Assembly: GCA_029237695.1 (NCBI GenBank)
Contig: CM055265.1
Span: 110,162,773-110,226,772, forward strand
DNA: 64,000 bases
Source: Conchocele bisecta
Lineage: Eukaryota > Mollusca > Bivalvia > Lucinida > Thyasiridae
Direction: 5' to 3'
Positions 30,917 to 42,308 of this stretch are shown piece by piece (the stretch's first letter is position 1; each line of letters begins with the position of its first letter). Under the pieces are notes generated by a model. That model saw only the letters and a list, made by a program, of their open reading frames with translations. It ran no database searches and was not told where the DNA came from. The position numbers and the translations under genes are program-made.

Positions 30917-31019
30917 TTTCATCCCGCTTTGACCTACATTTTCCTAAATAATAATATCTAAGCCACTACCAGGGCGATTTTGATACGTAAACCGCAGACA
31001 GACACCCTGGGCAGGTACA

Positions 31020-31212
31020 CAGTGAAACCTCTCTAAACCGGACACCCTGTGAGGTCCCACTGTGAATCCGGGATATGACCATTCAGAAATGTATTGGCGT
31101 GCTTTGCAATCATGAACATACGTTAACATCTGAGATAAATTATCAAGAAACCCATCAGAGTGCACAAGATCACAGAGATTGCCTTGCTGTCCGGTTTAGA
31201 TAGGTTCCTCTG
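31020..31212. mobile_element. Family P element
   Basis: CAGTGAAACCTCTCTAAACC at the left and CGGTTTAGATAGGTTCCTCTG at the right, followed by TA. The left inner foldback is decayed (GGTCCCACTGTGAATCC). TA on the left is not directly adjacent. Confidence 0.7.
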
Positions 31213-31227
31213 TATAACATGCCCCGA

Positions 31228-31335
31228 CGATTACGCCGTCCTCACAGATGTAGCTGTTTCGAAGTTATTTCGAGAAAACTTACAAATTCTCGAAATAACT
31301 TCGAAACCGATATAGCCAGAGAAGGCGGCATCGAC
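31228..31335. repeat. Foldback repeat
   Basis: TTTCGAAGTTATTTCGAGAA and its complement TTCTCGAAATAACTTCGAAA. Weaker outer arms run from CGATTACGCCGTC to GGCGGCATCG. Confidence 0.75.
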
Positions 31336-31424
31336 ATGTGATAGCAAGTACTTGTTTGGAGTATATATACATGTGTGTTATCGAAGTAGATTGGCAATGA
31401 TATATTTGAGACAAGCCATGGGAT

Positions 31425-31690
31425 TTTGTACCAAAGAAGATGTGCGATATCTCATCATTGAAAACTATTTACAAAATTTTCTCTATTTTCCGAACATGAT
31501 GTCGAAAGTTGACGAAATGTTCAGAGCACATGCGGAATAGAATATCATGTCGGTATTTGCGATCATCTGTAAAATTCGCCAACTTTCGACGTCATTTACA
31601 GATAATAGCCCAGTTGTTTGTAAATATTGTTCACGATAAAATCTCATATCTTGATAGGTACGCAATCACTTGGATTGTATCATTTAGGAC
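31425..31690. repeat. Family R inverted repeat
   Basis: GATGTCGAAAGTTGACGAAATGT and GCCAACTTTCGACGTCATT face each other around an AGAGCACATGCGGAAT centre. Relatives are at 40717-40855 and 47690-48000. Confidence 0.6.
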
Positions 31691-32330
31691 CTACGTATGA
31701 GTCACATATGACATACATTGTCCACATTGATTCATGTTGTTATAGATCAAAACCCAATTATCATCCTTCAGTGGAAACGAGTCCGCCATCCCTTCGTTAA
31801 CGACGATATTACATGTATGAGGGGTGTTCGAAAAGTCATATGCACCTCCGGTTCAATGTTGAAGCTTCACAACCAACGAAATGTTCGTAGAATACGTACA
31901 ATATTCAATGACACGTTACCTGTAGTAAATTTACCCATGTTTTCAGTGCGAGAAAAATCATCTTCTGAACTTTATATAGGCATGGCACTGTACAAATAGG
32001 GACTGAGGGATATTGGTTTAAACATATTTATTCGCAAATAATTTGCAAGTAAGGCATCAATAGTAGTATATACAGAATTATACAAATGGGATTGGATTTA
32101 AAGCAAGCTTATATAAATCCTCTCCCTAAAATGTGGCTTAGTATCACAGGCTGCAGGAACCAGGACATAACAAAGATAAATAGTACTTCCATTAACATAA
32201 CATGGGATTTTATGCTTGCTTTATGCTCCTGCGATATGTAGATGACAATATGTAAATATACATGCATTAACCAATTTTTAATGAGGAATTTTACTCATCG
32301 CAATCGCAATATGTTCGTCTTTTTCATATA
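31691..32330. other. Stretch with no recognised feature
   Basis: About 640 bases. The word GAGGGGTGTTCGAAAAGT at about 31819 resembles a mariner end, but no partner end was found. No exon or RNA gene was seen. Confidence 0.4.
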
Positions 32331-32562
32331 CGTGGCTGTGACTGGCGAAATGGGGCTCATGTGTTTTGCGACCAGTGTAGATCCAGATCAGACTGTGCAT
32401 CCGCACAGTCTGATCAGGATCTGCACTGTTCGTCATTACATCAATGAAACACCCGCTATTAAGCAATATAGATCGTTATCGGGCTACAGAAGTGTGCTAT
32501 TTGATCAGGAGCTATATTGGTCAGAAATCCCATAGGCCCCATTTCTCGAGTCACAGCCACGT
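32331..32562. mobile_element. Family I element
   Basis: TGGCTGTGACTGGCGAAATG to TCTCGAGTCACAGCCACG. The hairpin CAGACTGTGCATCCGCACAG is clean. Confidence 0.85.
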
Positions 32563-32760
32563 ATCAATTCAATTTATTCAAACAAATCAGTGGCTGTATT
32601 CTACAGTTTCCTTGATAATGGGGTCAAAAAAGGAATTTGCTCATAAGTATATGCTATTACGTGCGGTTATTCTGCCCGGTTGCTTCTTATCCCGCATTAC
32701 CGAATTAAAACTGGGACATTGTCCGGCAAATGGATTCGAATGGCGTGAATATTCTGTTAA

Positions 32761-33361
32761 AGATACAGTAGGGTCAGCGTGTAAGTGCACACACGAACGA
32801 ACACGACAGGTTGGTTCCAACCTGTCGTGTTCGTTCGTGTGTGCACTTACACGCTGACCCCACTGTACATGCCCACTCAGTAGCCACAAAATGTTCCTTA
32901 TATCAGAGACATCATCTGGGACATTATCTGACAAAATAAACATTCATTCGCCATTAATCCACGTATTGACGTTATTATTCATTTTATATCAGACGTAAAT
33001 TTCAACACTGATATCAGGGGCTATAACCGTGTTTCCTTAAAATGTTGACGGACATTACTATTTATTCTCTCTATTTATTTTTTGATGTGCAATGATCATG
33101 CTTTATAATCTGTCGACAATATTACTTTTTTCAGGTGACGCATTTAATTTGCATAAATAATAAAAAAAAATAGCTTGCCTCATTTGCATCTGAAAATAAC
33201 CTGATACCACCGCGAGTCACTATCAGTAAAATAAATATTAATGACTGATTATATCTGTATACGAGCACTCGTAATTTTTAGAACTGGTGGAATAGTGATA
33301 CAATTATACACTTATTTAATTCATATAAAGAATGCCTACTGCAGTGAGTGGGCATGTACCA
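32761..33361 (+). mobile_element. Family A MITE interrupted by D
   Basis: TTAA at 32757-32760 and 33362-33365. The left end AGATACATGCCC is split at its TA by family D. Removing D and one TA leaves about 499 bp. Confidence 0.85.
32766..32865. mobile_element. Family D MITE, 100 bp, inside A
   Basis: CAGTAGGGTCAGCGTG to CACGCTGACCCCACTG, with TA at 32764-32765 and 32866-32867. The interrupted host word is AGATACATGCCC, so insertion made a TA duplication. Confidence 0.9.
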
Positions 33362-33365
33362 TTAA

Positions 33366-34007
33366 GTGACGTCATGACAGTGATAATGTACATGCGAGTG
33401 CCAATGTAAGTAACTATGCAGTCACTGTGAGTCTCTACACATATCTCATTCTTACATGTTCATCCTTTAAGTTCACCACACTTCTAAGCTAATCGCTGGC
33501 CAGTATTTAGTTCACATATTGCAAGATTTAACCCCAATAAGTTACATATTACGATATTTAATCATTAATTGTTCAACAGGAAATGGAAATTCAATACTCA
33601 GATGGGAGATGCATAGTAAACTTTTGCTGAACTATAAAATTGGACGTTTATGGAACTAAATGCTGCGGTCGATATCGCTCCCTCGCATTTAATTCCTTAA
33701 AACTCCAATATGTGAACAATAACTTCGATTATTCGATGTTCAAGAAACTTTCAGATCTATGTAACGTGCAATAGAATACAGTTTCCAATCAAATATCAGT
33801 ATCAACCGGCATCCACATTTTGAAATTAACATTAATTGAACAAAAAATCAATACTTTAGATATTAATATTAGCAGTGCTGAATTGCTATCCTGAAAATGT
33901 CAACTATGTAGGTGATGAGCGTCACCTATATGTATATAGTATATCATGTATAAGTAGCACACTTTCATTTCCAAAGCTTGGCAGTTCGTAGTTTTAGTAG
34001 AAATCAT
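33366..34007. other. Stretch with no recognised feature
   Basis: AT-rich, with TGACGTCATGACAG at about 33366 as its only notable word. No exon or repeat copy was seen. Confidence 0.4.
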
Positions 34008-34364
34008 TATAGGAATGAATGGCATTTTTGTGGAATTTATCGGGGCATAAACTTGGAAAAGTCGCGGGAATACTGGACGAAGGCCGGAAGGCCTCGTCCA
34101 GTAGTCCCGAAACTTTTCCAAGTTTATATCGCCGATAAATTCCACATAAATGCCATTCATTCCTTATAATTCCAGCATTTTAAATAAATTCATCAAGAAC
34201 ATGTGTTTATTTTCCGTTTTCTGAAGAATTATTTTAACTGCGCCTGACGGTTACGGAAAGTAGTTCGGCATGGGAGTTTACTGGGATATAAATTTTGGAC
34301 AGAGACTTGCTACGGACCAATAAAATGTTAGGGAATTGTGTAAATATTTTTGTGCTGGAATTAT
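34008..34364. mobile_element. Family E composite foldback
   Basis: TTATAGGAATGAATGGC, a palindrome around GTCGCGGGAATACTGGACGA, then an ATTCCAGCATTTT...GTGCTGGAATTA tail. Confidence 0.85.
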
Positions 34365-34745
34365 TTATATATAAATCTGAAATTATAACTAGCGTTGGTA
34401 GATCAAATAGTTCAAGTATAGTGAAATCTTGCGTGCAAGTCGGTTGGAAAAGGGATGGCCACACAAACTTCTAATTAGACCAAAATAACATTTCTAAGCG
34501 AAGAGCATGTGTCATATCAGACGGAAATGTTCGACAACATGCCAACCGAGATCGTTCATATTTCCATCTATACGTCTGCAAAATATTTACATGACTGAAA
34601 CTGACAAGCCGTTTACCGCACCTGCTTTATTTATGTCTGTATGTGGTCATGAAACCATGCGTAGGCTAAACATGTGATTCTGAGAGGTTACAACTTGGTC
34701 TTATGGAATTGTTCCTGGTCCTGTAGCGCCTCGTGTAGCTGGATA
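34365..34745. other. Stretch with no recognised feature
   Basis: No exon, RNA gene or shared repeat was seen. Confidence 0.4.
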
Positions 34746-34747
34746 TA

Positions 34748-34880
34748 CAGTGGGGTCAGCGTGTAAGTGCACACACGAACGAACACGACAGGTTGGAACC
34801 AACCTGTCGTGTTCGTTCGTGTGTGCACTTACCAACCTGTCGTGTTCGTTCGTGTGTGCACTTACACGCTGACCCTACTG
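34748..34880. mobile_element. Family D MITE with internal duplication
   Basis: CAGTGGGGTCAGCGTG to CACGCTGACCCTACTG, 133 bp instead of 100. A 33-bp part of the right arm (CCAACCTGTCGTGTTCG...) is present twice. TA is on the left only. Confidence 0.85.
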
Positions 34881-34924
34881 TGTACTGCTTGCTTTGAAAT
34901 ATTGCACGCGTTTCGTTGACTGAT

Positions 34925-34990
34925 TGACGAACAGTGCAGACCCTGATCAGACTGAGCGGATCTGCACCGGTCGCAAATCGCATATAGGTT
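34925..34990. mobile_element. Family I fragment
   Basis: GAACAGTGCAGACCCTGATC, CTGCACCGGTCGCAAATC: the central hairpin of family I, shortened. Confidence 0.65.
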
Positions 34991-35675
34991 CCCATTTGTT
35001 TTTATTAATTCGCAGTAACACCACTTGCATGTTAATTACACGTACGAAAGAAATGTCACGCGCGGGCAAGCGTGTGATTGGCAGCTGTCAGATTCAGGAG
35101 AGGAAATGAACCAATAACAACAACAAGGGAAATACGCTAAAAAATAAATGTGAAACACATTGTCATATAACCAAATAACTACAGATAAACGCCGCACCTG
35201 AACTCGAATAATAGCAACTCGTATTTAACGATAAGCCGCGAAACGACAGTAGCTGGGCCCGAAAACATATTACATCATACTTTGCATAACCCAATATCGA
35301 TCATTCCCTGTCTGATATGTTCTGCCCTGACCAACCGTCAAATATCATCATTATATATGATAACACTGTTACGGCTGAGTCTCCATATATCACATGCACT
35401 CACACCCAGCCTTTATCACGGTCTTACATACCGGCTTCGTGCGATAGGAGAATGAACTAGCTAGGTTAAATTAACCGCCTCATTGCCTCCTTCATTTAAT
35501 GCACATATTTCGAATGTATGGCAGATATTAGTAAATTCAGAAACAAACGGGCCAACGGTCATTGGCCTGTCATTTTTGGGCTATAATGCCCGGGTTTGGA
35601 AGGTCCTCGAGCCAATTCCTACCCTTAAATATAAGATTAAGAAAACGCTAAAAAATACCATATTTTCAACACAGG
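34991..35675. other. Stretch with no recognised feature
   Basis: About 680 bases with no exon, RNA gene or shared repeat seen. Confidence 0.4.
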
Positions 35676-35679
35676 TGGA

Positions 35680-36965
35680 AGACTCGGACCTAGTACCCAA
35701 TACATGGCTCATTTGAAAAACGTTACACCACCCACCCATTGCCTTACACTATATACAGTGTAGCCTTTCAAGGTAGGCAAGAGCTTGGGAAAATGCCCTA
35801 GACCGGCTTAGTTTCGCGCTCGCTCAAACACCACACGTTTCAAATTTTCTGTTGACTTACGCCTCTGGCAAATAATAAATGCCTTAGGCCCCCAAATTTC
35901 TCTTTCGGAAAGAATCCCACACACACATCGCCACCTGATTGGCTGTAGTATTTGTAATGCTCCAGTTTAGGTTTTCCCGTGACGTCATTATTGATCATTC
36001 TGCGAATATAACAAAGGAAATCCGAGACTAAAGTTCACGTCAATATGTTGAGACTGTAATGGGATTTCAACCAGATTTTATACGTAATTAATGTTTCCAC
36101 AGCCCACAAAAATGTGTGATATTCTTTCGTACACACAATTATCGCCTTGGATGTGGTAGCTAATTTGCCCGTAACTAACGAAATGATCAAAGCAGATGCT
36201 TGAAGTGAATATATTTGAAGACCTAAGACATTTATCGATTAGCGTCCTGGTGCCAATGCTAAAATATATGTATCTCCTAATTAGGACTTAGTATATCCTA
36301 ATAATAAGTCCTAATTAGGAGTTAGCAAATCCTAATTAGGACTTAGTAAATCCTAATTATTACTTAGTATCTCCTAATTAGGACTTATTATCTCCTAATT
36401 ATGACTTTATCTCCTAATTAGGACTTACTATCTCCTAATTAGGAGATAAAACATTTATAGCATTGCCACATATATTAAGTCCTAATTAGGAGATATGAAG
36501 TCCTAATTATGAGATACTAAGTCCTAATTAGGAGTTACTAAGTCATAATTAGGAGTTACTAAGTCATACTTAGGAGACAGTAAATCCTAATTAGGAGATA
36601 TTAACTCATAATTAGGAGATACTATGTCCTAATTAGGAGTTATTATATCCTAATTAGGGTTTAGTATCTCCTTATTAGGAGTTAATATATCCTAATTAGG
36701 AGTTAATATCTCCTAATTAGGAGATGAAAATATGTTAGCATTGGCACCAGACGCTTCCATAATTACCTGAGACATAAGCCAGCAGAAAATATAAATGTGT
36801 GGTGTTTGAGCGAGTCCGAAACTACGACATTTTTCCAAGCTCTTTCCTACCTTGAAAACGTTAACTTATAGTGTCTATTGTACGGAAATTGGTGGGTGTG
36901 GTAACGGTTTACAAATGAGCCATTCATCAGGTCCTAGGTCCGAGTGTTCCACATGTGATTTTCAA
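35680..36965. repeat. Old inverted repeat pair around the TCCTAATTAGGA element
   Basis: Left (35680-35870) reads the complement of right (36780-36965). Both contain GGTGTTTGAGCGAG, GAAACT, CCAAGCTCTT.CCTACCTTGAA, GGTGGGTG and CAAATGAGCCAT...GGTCCGAGT. Parts of this repeat also occur at 1640-1760 and 2430-2540, there next to the 56-bp minisatellite. Confidence 0.65.
36242..36754. mobile_element. TIR element made of a 21-bp-phased TCCTAATTAGGA array
   Basis: Ends GCGTCCTGGTGCCAATGCTA and TAGCATTGGCACCAGACGC are inverted repeats. Between them are about 21 copies of the 12-bp palindrome TCCTAATTAGGA or close variants. Starts at 36480, 36501, 36522, 36543, 36564, 36585, 36606, 36627, 36648, 36669, 36690 and 36711 are exactly 21 bp apart. 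The left half (36275-36433) also uses 21 bp with two short gaps. The 9-bp linkers invert between halves. Each unit holds TAATTA, the homeodomain core. There is no coding capacity. Confidence 0.9.
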
Positions 36966-37481
36966 TAACATTGTCCTCACCATTGGAGAAGGATGGGGGC
37001 GGAAACGCTTGGGAAAGTAGAAAATAATCGAACGTCTAATTACTGGCTCTGCAATTAAAAGTATATCTACTGTCTGTTCCACGTTTTGCTGCCGACTAAC
37101 TTTTGGCTATTAAACACATTAAATGTAAAACATATTTAAAAGTAAGTACTTTTTCATTAATAACAAAAAATCCACCCTCCCCAAAAATAATTATTTGATG
37201 AAATTCCATCAAATATTGATTTGTTTTTGAAAAACCGATTTTCAATATTGTCAAACCTATTTCTCAATAAGGCAAGATATAAAAACAACCGCAGACGACA
37301 ATTGTTGTGAGTAGCGGTCTAAGGGTTAATCACTGTCCATCCAAAATGCACGACTGTTTATCGCTGATTTCACGTGCTCGTCAAACAACAAACACAATAA
37401 TTCCGCCATGGAAGGGGTGTCGAACCTACCGGTGAATTTGGCCGTAACATGACCATGGGCACTAAACAGGTCAACGTCATG
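36966..37481. other. Degraded repeat fragments, otherwise unrecognised
   Basis: CTACTGTCTGTTCCACG at 37067 is a family L end. GCAGACGACAATTG followed by CTAAGGGTTAA at 37290-37330 is a family N end. The rest is unrecognised. Confidence 0.5.
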
Positions 37482-37485
37482 TTAA

Positions 37486-37637
37486 AGGTACATGCCCACT
37501 CAGTAGGCACACAATGTTCTTTATAGGAATTAAATAAGTGTATAATTGTGTCACTATTCCATCAGGTCTAAAAATTACGAGTGCCCGCTATACAGATATA
37601 ATCATTTAGTAATATTTATTTTACTGATAGTGACCCG
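37486..37637 (-). mobile_element. Family A, truncated
   Basis: TTAA at 37482-37485, then AGGTACATGCCCACTCAG through TTTACTGATAGTGACC, where the copy stops. Confidence 0.8.
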
Positions 37638-38056
37638 TAAAGAAATATAAGTTATATGATAATGAAGAAACTGGTACAAACTTCTTTTTTTTTTAAATGG
37701 CTAAATGTTTCCGCAAAAAAAATGAAGGTAAAAAATGTCAGGTCATGTTAATGGCGGTATGAAACTTGTACACATGTCTTGGCATTGTTGGACAAAAACA
37801 GCTTTTCCAGACTGACGTCACCACAAAGGGAAACAAGCGATGGGTCATTTCCAACAGGTAAAGTGACCAGTTAGCGGTTAAACTTCTGCAATTGGCGGTA
37901 ACGATATAAATCGGTTGACTGTTTCGTGAGTGTCCGTGACTCGAGGCCGTCCGAGTACGGCCCATACACAACATAGCAACCTTGGTAATGTGTTATAACA
38001 GGAGTAAAACAAAGGTTTAGCTTACTGTTTGTTCACTTATTGATACTTTTAGGTAT
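37638..38056. other. Stretch with no recognised feature
   Basis: No exon or repeat copy was seen; poly-T and poly-A runs near 37690-37720. Confidence 0.4.
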
Positions 38057-38583
38057 ATTTAAAGGCCCTGAACGGCTCAGTATTACAATTTTCCGATTTT
38101 TTCAAACACAAAAACATGTTTGGCAACTGATTTAGTACACAAAACTAACATATACTGCCTAATAGATACATCTCAAGTCTTGAGATTTACATCTTAATCG
38201 CAATGTGAAGACAACAAAAACTTGTTTTGTGTACCACTCAGTGCAAAATGTCAATATTGACAAATTCATTTCCGTAACCCAACGGCTTCGGCTCGGAAGC
38301 GAGTCGATAAGCTCCGGCTATCGGAATTCATCGGCCGCGAATCGGAGAGTTGAGGAGTTGCCCGAGCGTCTATCGGAAAATCGATCGGGCTTTGAAACAA
38401 GCACCTGCTGTTTGTTTATCAACAATTATTGATATTTTCATCGACTACAAACTCATTTTTGTACCAAAATGAATGCAAACAGTTTCAAAGTGTTTGTAAA
38501 TCGAAACCTGTTGGATTTATGTGTGGGAAAACCCAATAGGAGGCCAAATTCGGCAACTTGAGCAGTATAGGGGCTTTAATGTG
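38057..38583. repeat. Possible TIR element
   Basis: TTTAAAGGCCCTGAACGGCT at the left. Right: TTGAGCAGTATAGGGGCTTTAA, whose complement begins TTAAAGCCCCTATACTGC. The ends match only in part. The interior has a CGGCTTCGGCTCGGAAGCGA segment. Single copy in the window. Confidence 0.4.
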
Positions 38584-39091
38584 TATATAGGCCTTGGTAT
38601 GTTACTTCAACCTGTGCATCTGACCTGTTCCCATTGATCAGAAATGGGCAAAAACGAATTGAGGGTAAGTTGTGATAAAAACTAATCAAAACAACAGATT
38701 TTTCTGGGAGTTTCAAACAATAATTTATTTCAGAGAAAACTCATCGATAGGAATTGGTTTGCACCATGATAGTACATTTGCCTCTGGATGATAATTGAGA
38801 AAACATGCAACTTCCAATCTCTAGTTCCGCAAGTGATGTGGCACGGCATGGCTTTAAAGTGAAAATTTTACCTCAGAATTTGATAATTTTAAAGAGGCTG
38901 CACCGAGATATTTCACATTCCTGCATAGGTAAGGAGCACTAATAGAGCAGCATATTTGTGTGTATGTAAAAGCTTCTAGTGTGTCTTGGTCACAAATGTC
39001 GAACGCATATTGCTGTCTTCCCACTTATTTGGAATATTGCATTAAATACATACTGTCCGAAGGCGTGAAATTGATAATTTTAAAATTAACT
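38584..39091. other. Stretch with no recognised feature
   Basis: About 500 bases with no exon, RNA gene or shared repeat seen. Confidence 0.4.
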
Positions 39092-39332
39092 GGGGCCCGT
39101 TTCACTAAACTTCGTAAGACTAAAATGTTCGTAAGTGCAAATTTAGGATCGTCTGGCAATTTCAATTGATGTATTTACATTTATTGAGCATAGGCTGCAT
39201 ATGCAGCCTATGCTCAATAAATATAAATCCAACAATTGTTTACAAGAAAACATTGGTAATGTGAAATTTACAGACTATCATAATTTGGCACTTACGAACA
39301 TTTTAGTCGTACGAAGTTTAGTGAAACGGCCC
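39092..39332. mobile_element. Family B MITE
   Basis: GGGGCCCGTTTCACTAAAC to GTTTAGTGAAACGGCCC, with the hairpin GAGCATAGGCTGCATATGC. Confidence 0.85.
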
Positions 39333-39477
39333 ACAGGTCACTGCCCTCTTATACATAAAATCACCATCGGACATCGCTCCTGTGACGAAGCACCGTCATA
39401 GTTACTTTCTAGTTACTTTCTAACTATAGAATCTATCGATTTGGTTTAATTTTAAAATTACTACTTTGTATTGATAT

Positions 39478-39683
39478 CTAACCCTTAAAATGCTGAATTA
39501 AATTTTCTCGACTGTTCTTTATTTTTTAATTTCCATTTTCCTCAACAAAAACATGGTCTGAAAGAAGTTCAGAATCATTTTAAATAATAATAAACTGCTG
39601 TCATGCCATGTTTTATTGAGAAAACACACAATATGAAACCAAGAGCAGACGACGATTTTCGATTCCCGCGTTCTAAAGGTTAA
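39478..39683. mobile_element. Family N element
   Basis: CTAACCCTTAAAATGCTG at the left and TCTAAAGGTTAA at the right, with AACAAAAACATGG / CCATGTTTTATTGAG inner arms and GCAGACGACGATT. Confidence 0.65.
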
Positions 39684-39983
39684 AGCAAATTTGCGTCTGT
39701 GGTTACAATTTTTCTCGTTGTTCTTGTTTACATGTGCGTGTTTGCACTCCCGCCTATTATCGCACGAATGAAGTGATGGTATAGCAGTGTTTTCAATTGT
39801 TCTAGCGTACATAACACATGCTACACAAGTTACACAAGCATGCTGAATGTTCTACAAGCGACAACAATGCGAATAGTTACTGCCGCTGAGTTGTAAGGGC
39901 ATTTAGCGGTTGTTGCTCTTTGAATTTTGCACGTACAGGTACATTGTACTATACACCGTATATAACTGGAGAAAGTCTGATTA

Positions 39984-40194
39984 CAGCGGAACCTCTTCAA
40001 ACCGGACACCCTGGGAGGGCCCCAGGGTGTCCGGTTTAGAGAGGTTCCGCTGTAATTCGGGTATATGAGTGCTGCAATACATATGTGTATGCATTGCGAT
40101 CACGATTACCAATATAAGTACAGTAACGTTACAGTTATTGCTACCAAATTTGAACAAACGCTGTCTTGCTGTCCAGTTTAGAGAGGTTTTACTG
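39984..40194. mobile_element. Family P element
   Basis: CAGCGGAACCTCTTCAAACC, an immediate inner foldback (GGGTGTCCGGTTTAGAGAGG), then GTTTAGAGAGGTTTTACTG at the right. TA at 39982-39983 and 40195-40196. Confidence 0.85.
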
Positions 40195-40282
40195 TATAAG
40201 CAAAATAAAAAAGTAAAGAAGGATTGAGTTACACTGCAGGTGTGTCTAGTTCCAGTGATCTTAAGTCACCGATAATGATTAA

Positions 40283-40706
40283 AGGTACATACCCACTCAG
40301 TAGGCACAACATTTTCTTTATATCAGAGACATCATCTCAGGCATGTGCTGGTAAAACAAACATTCATTCACCATTACCCCACGTATTGATTGGCATTATT
40401 ATACAGACGTAAATTCCCACACTGATATCAGGGGCGATAACCGTGTTTCCTCCTTAAAATGTTAAGGGATATTACTATTTATTCTCTGTATTTTTGATGT
40501 GCAATGATCATACGTACTTTATAATCTGTCGAAAATATAATTTCTTCAGGTGACGCATTTAATTATTATAAATAGCATGCCTCATTTGCATATGAAAATA
40601 GCCTGATACCACCGCGAGTCACTATCAGTAAAATAAATATTACTACATGTAAATGATTATATCTGAAAAGCGGACACTCGTAAGTTTTAGAACTGGTGGA
40701 ATACCT
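40283..40706 (+). mobile_element. Family A MITE, shortened
   Basis: TTAA at 40279-40282 and 40707-40710. The left end AGGTACATACCCACTC is present. Near the right end the sequence jumps from AACTGGTGGAAT to ACCT, losing most of the right terminal repeat. Confidence 0.8.
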
Positions 40707-40716
40707 TTAAGGTAAG

Positions 40717-40855
40717 CACACATCATTTCCGTAAATGATGTCGAAAATTGACCAAAAAAAAGTAAGAGCGCATGCAGAATTCAATTAGGCACGAGCTGTG
40801 ACGTTTGTGTGAATTTCCGATGTCATTTTTGAAAAATGTTGCATTTTTTATAACC
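40717..40855. repeat. Family R inverted repeat, decayed
   Basis: CCGTAAATGATGTCGAAAATTG and CCGATGTCATTTTTG arms around AGAGCGCATGCAGAATTC. Confidence 0.5.
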
Positions 40856-40880
40856 CATAGCAGCGTAAGGATACGTATTA

Positions 40881-41095
40881 CAGTGGAACCTCTCTAAAGC
40901 GGACACCCTGGGAAGTCCCCAGCGTGTCCGGTTTAGAGAGGTTCCGCTGTAAATCAGGCATATGACCACTCCAAGACACGCTGTCGTGCTTTGCGATCAC
41001 GAACAGACAGTATCATCTGAGATAAATGACAAAGAAACCCACAAAATTACCAATAAAGCGGTTTACTGGGTTACCGGTTTAGAGAGGTTTTACTG
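40881..41095. mobile_element. Family P element
   Basis: CAGTGGAACCTCTCTAAAGC with its inner foldback at the left; CCGGTTTAGAGAGGTTTTACTG at the right; TA at 40879-40880 and 41096-41097. Confidence 0.85.
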
Positions 41096-41159
41096 TACAT
41101 GACTGTATGTATTATTCGGCATAACATCAGTCTTTAAAAAATCGGTAATCGGTTTAGTA

Positions 41160-41262
41160 CGTACAGGATCTTACGATATTCATTAAGCGAGTTTACTGAT
41201 TTCATCAGAAACGAGGCTATGCCGCGTTTTTTATGACATCAGACAAAAAATGTTCGATTACA
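41160..41262. repeat. Repeat shared with 16315-16420
   Basis: AAGCGAGTTTACTGATTTCATCAGAAACGA and CTATGCCGCGTTTT match ACGAGTTTACTGATTTCATA and CTATGCCGAGTTTC near 16350. Likely a small foldback family. Confidence 0.5.
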
Positions 41263-41385
41263 CGTCATCATACATTGACCGTGTAATATGTTTTCTGTAT
41301 GAAGATTTATTACACTAGTGTATCATACATAGCAACACATGGATTGTTATGAATGTGAATACAAGTTCGATATTCAACGCTTTAC

Positions 41386-41670
41386 CAGGGGCGTCGGAAC
41401 AGGTTCGGCAGGTCCGGCGACTGCCGGATCAATACTTTGGACATATCAAATACATAATATATATATATAATAATATAAAAAAAAAACGGAATGTAAATAT
41501 TGTTTTCAGCATTTTTTCTCATTTCTCATCAGAAGTGTATGTTGTTACCACTCAGTTGAACCGTCTCGGCGAGACGGTTCAACTGAGTGGTGACAACATA
41601 CACTTTGGGTGGGTAGCGGGGGTACCAGTAGATTCGCCGGACCAATCTTATGATGATTCCGGCGCCCCTG
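41386..41670. mobile_element. Family G element containing an F palindrome
   Basis: CAGGGGCGTCGGAACAGG at the left, TTCCGGCGCCCCTG at the right, and family F (CCGTCTCGGCGAGACGG) inside. The related larger copy is at 52665-53326. Confidence 0.65.
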
Positions 41671-42050
41671 TTACAGAAATGCCTGATCTGATGATGTGCT
41701 GACTGTTGTATATAACCGACCCATATAAAACACAGTCAAAACAAAGCATCTTGGGAATAACTGTATTTATGTTAGGATTTAATAAGGGATTATATGGAGA
41801 TCTAAAATAACAGGAATCACGTTTTATTCTCACAGCAGGACACAAATTGATATTTTCTGTATTTCAAGTGGTATTTTGATGTATCGTCATGATTTACGTG
41901 TTTTATCGCAAACTCAGCGTTTAATTTCATATTATATAGGCAAACACTTAGTAGCACTCGGTGCCAACATTATTTATTGCAAATTTAATAGCGAGGAATA
42001 ATAAATGAAATCTGCATTTGTTTCTCGTCCAAAACATGTTTGACGCATAT
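41671..42050. other. Stretch with no recognised feature
   Basis: No exon or repeat copy was seen. Confidence 0.4.
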
Positions 42051-42308
42051 CAGTAGCCTATTTCACCAAAATTGAAAAGCATACTTGTCTTGCTAACTAC
42101 ACTTTGAGGAAGAAATTTTCAATTTGAATGTATTACATTATCACAGCCATTTTGGCTGTGATAATGTAATATATTCAGTATAATAATTCTGCATACTTTT
42201 AATCATCAAATATATGCAATCGTCAGTTCTATATTAAATAATGCATTTCGGGAAAAATATACTTAGTTAGATAAGTATGCTTTGCAATGCTGGTGATATA
42301 GGCTACTG
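42051..42308. mobile_element. Family H MITE
   Basis: CAGTAGCCTATTTCACC to GGTGATATAGGCTACTG; clean central hairpin TTACATTATCACAGCC / GGCTGTGATAATGTAA. Confidence 0.85.

Noticed and set aside
31819..31840. Mariner-like end GAGGGGTGTTCGAAAAGT
   Set aside because: No matching second end or flanking TA pair was found nearby.
32641..34995. Frames with CTHERTRQVGSNLSCSFVCALTR-like endings
   Set aside because: This peptide is translation of family D arms; identical in all D copies.
36275..36722. CRISPR-like repeat-spacer array
   Set aside because: The 12-bp palindrome with 9-bp linkers is far too short, linkers are similar to each other, the halves are mirrored, and the setting is a eukaryotic genome.
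39519..39812. 97-codon minus-strand frame
   Set aside because: Most of it lies in a family N element.
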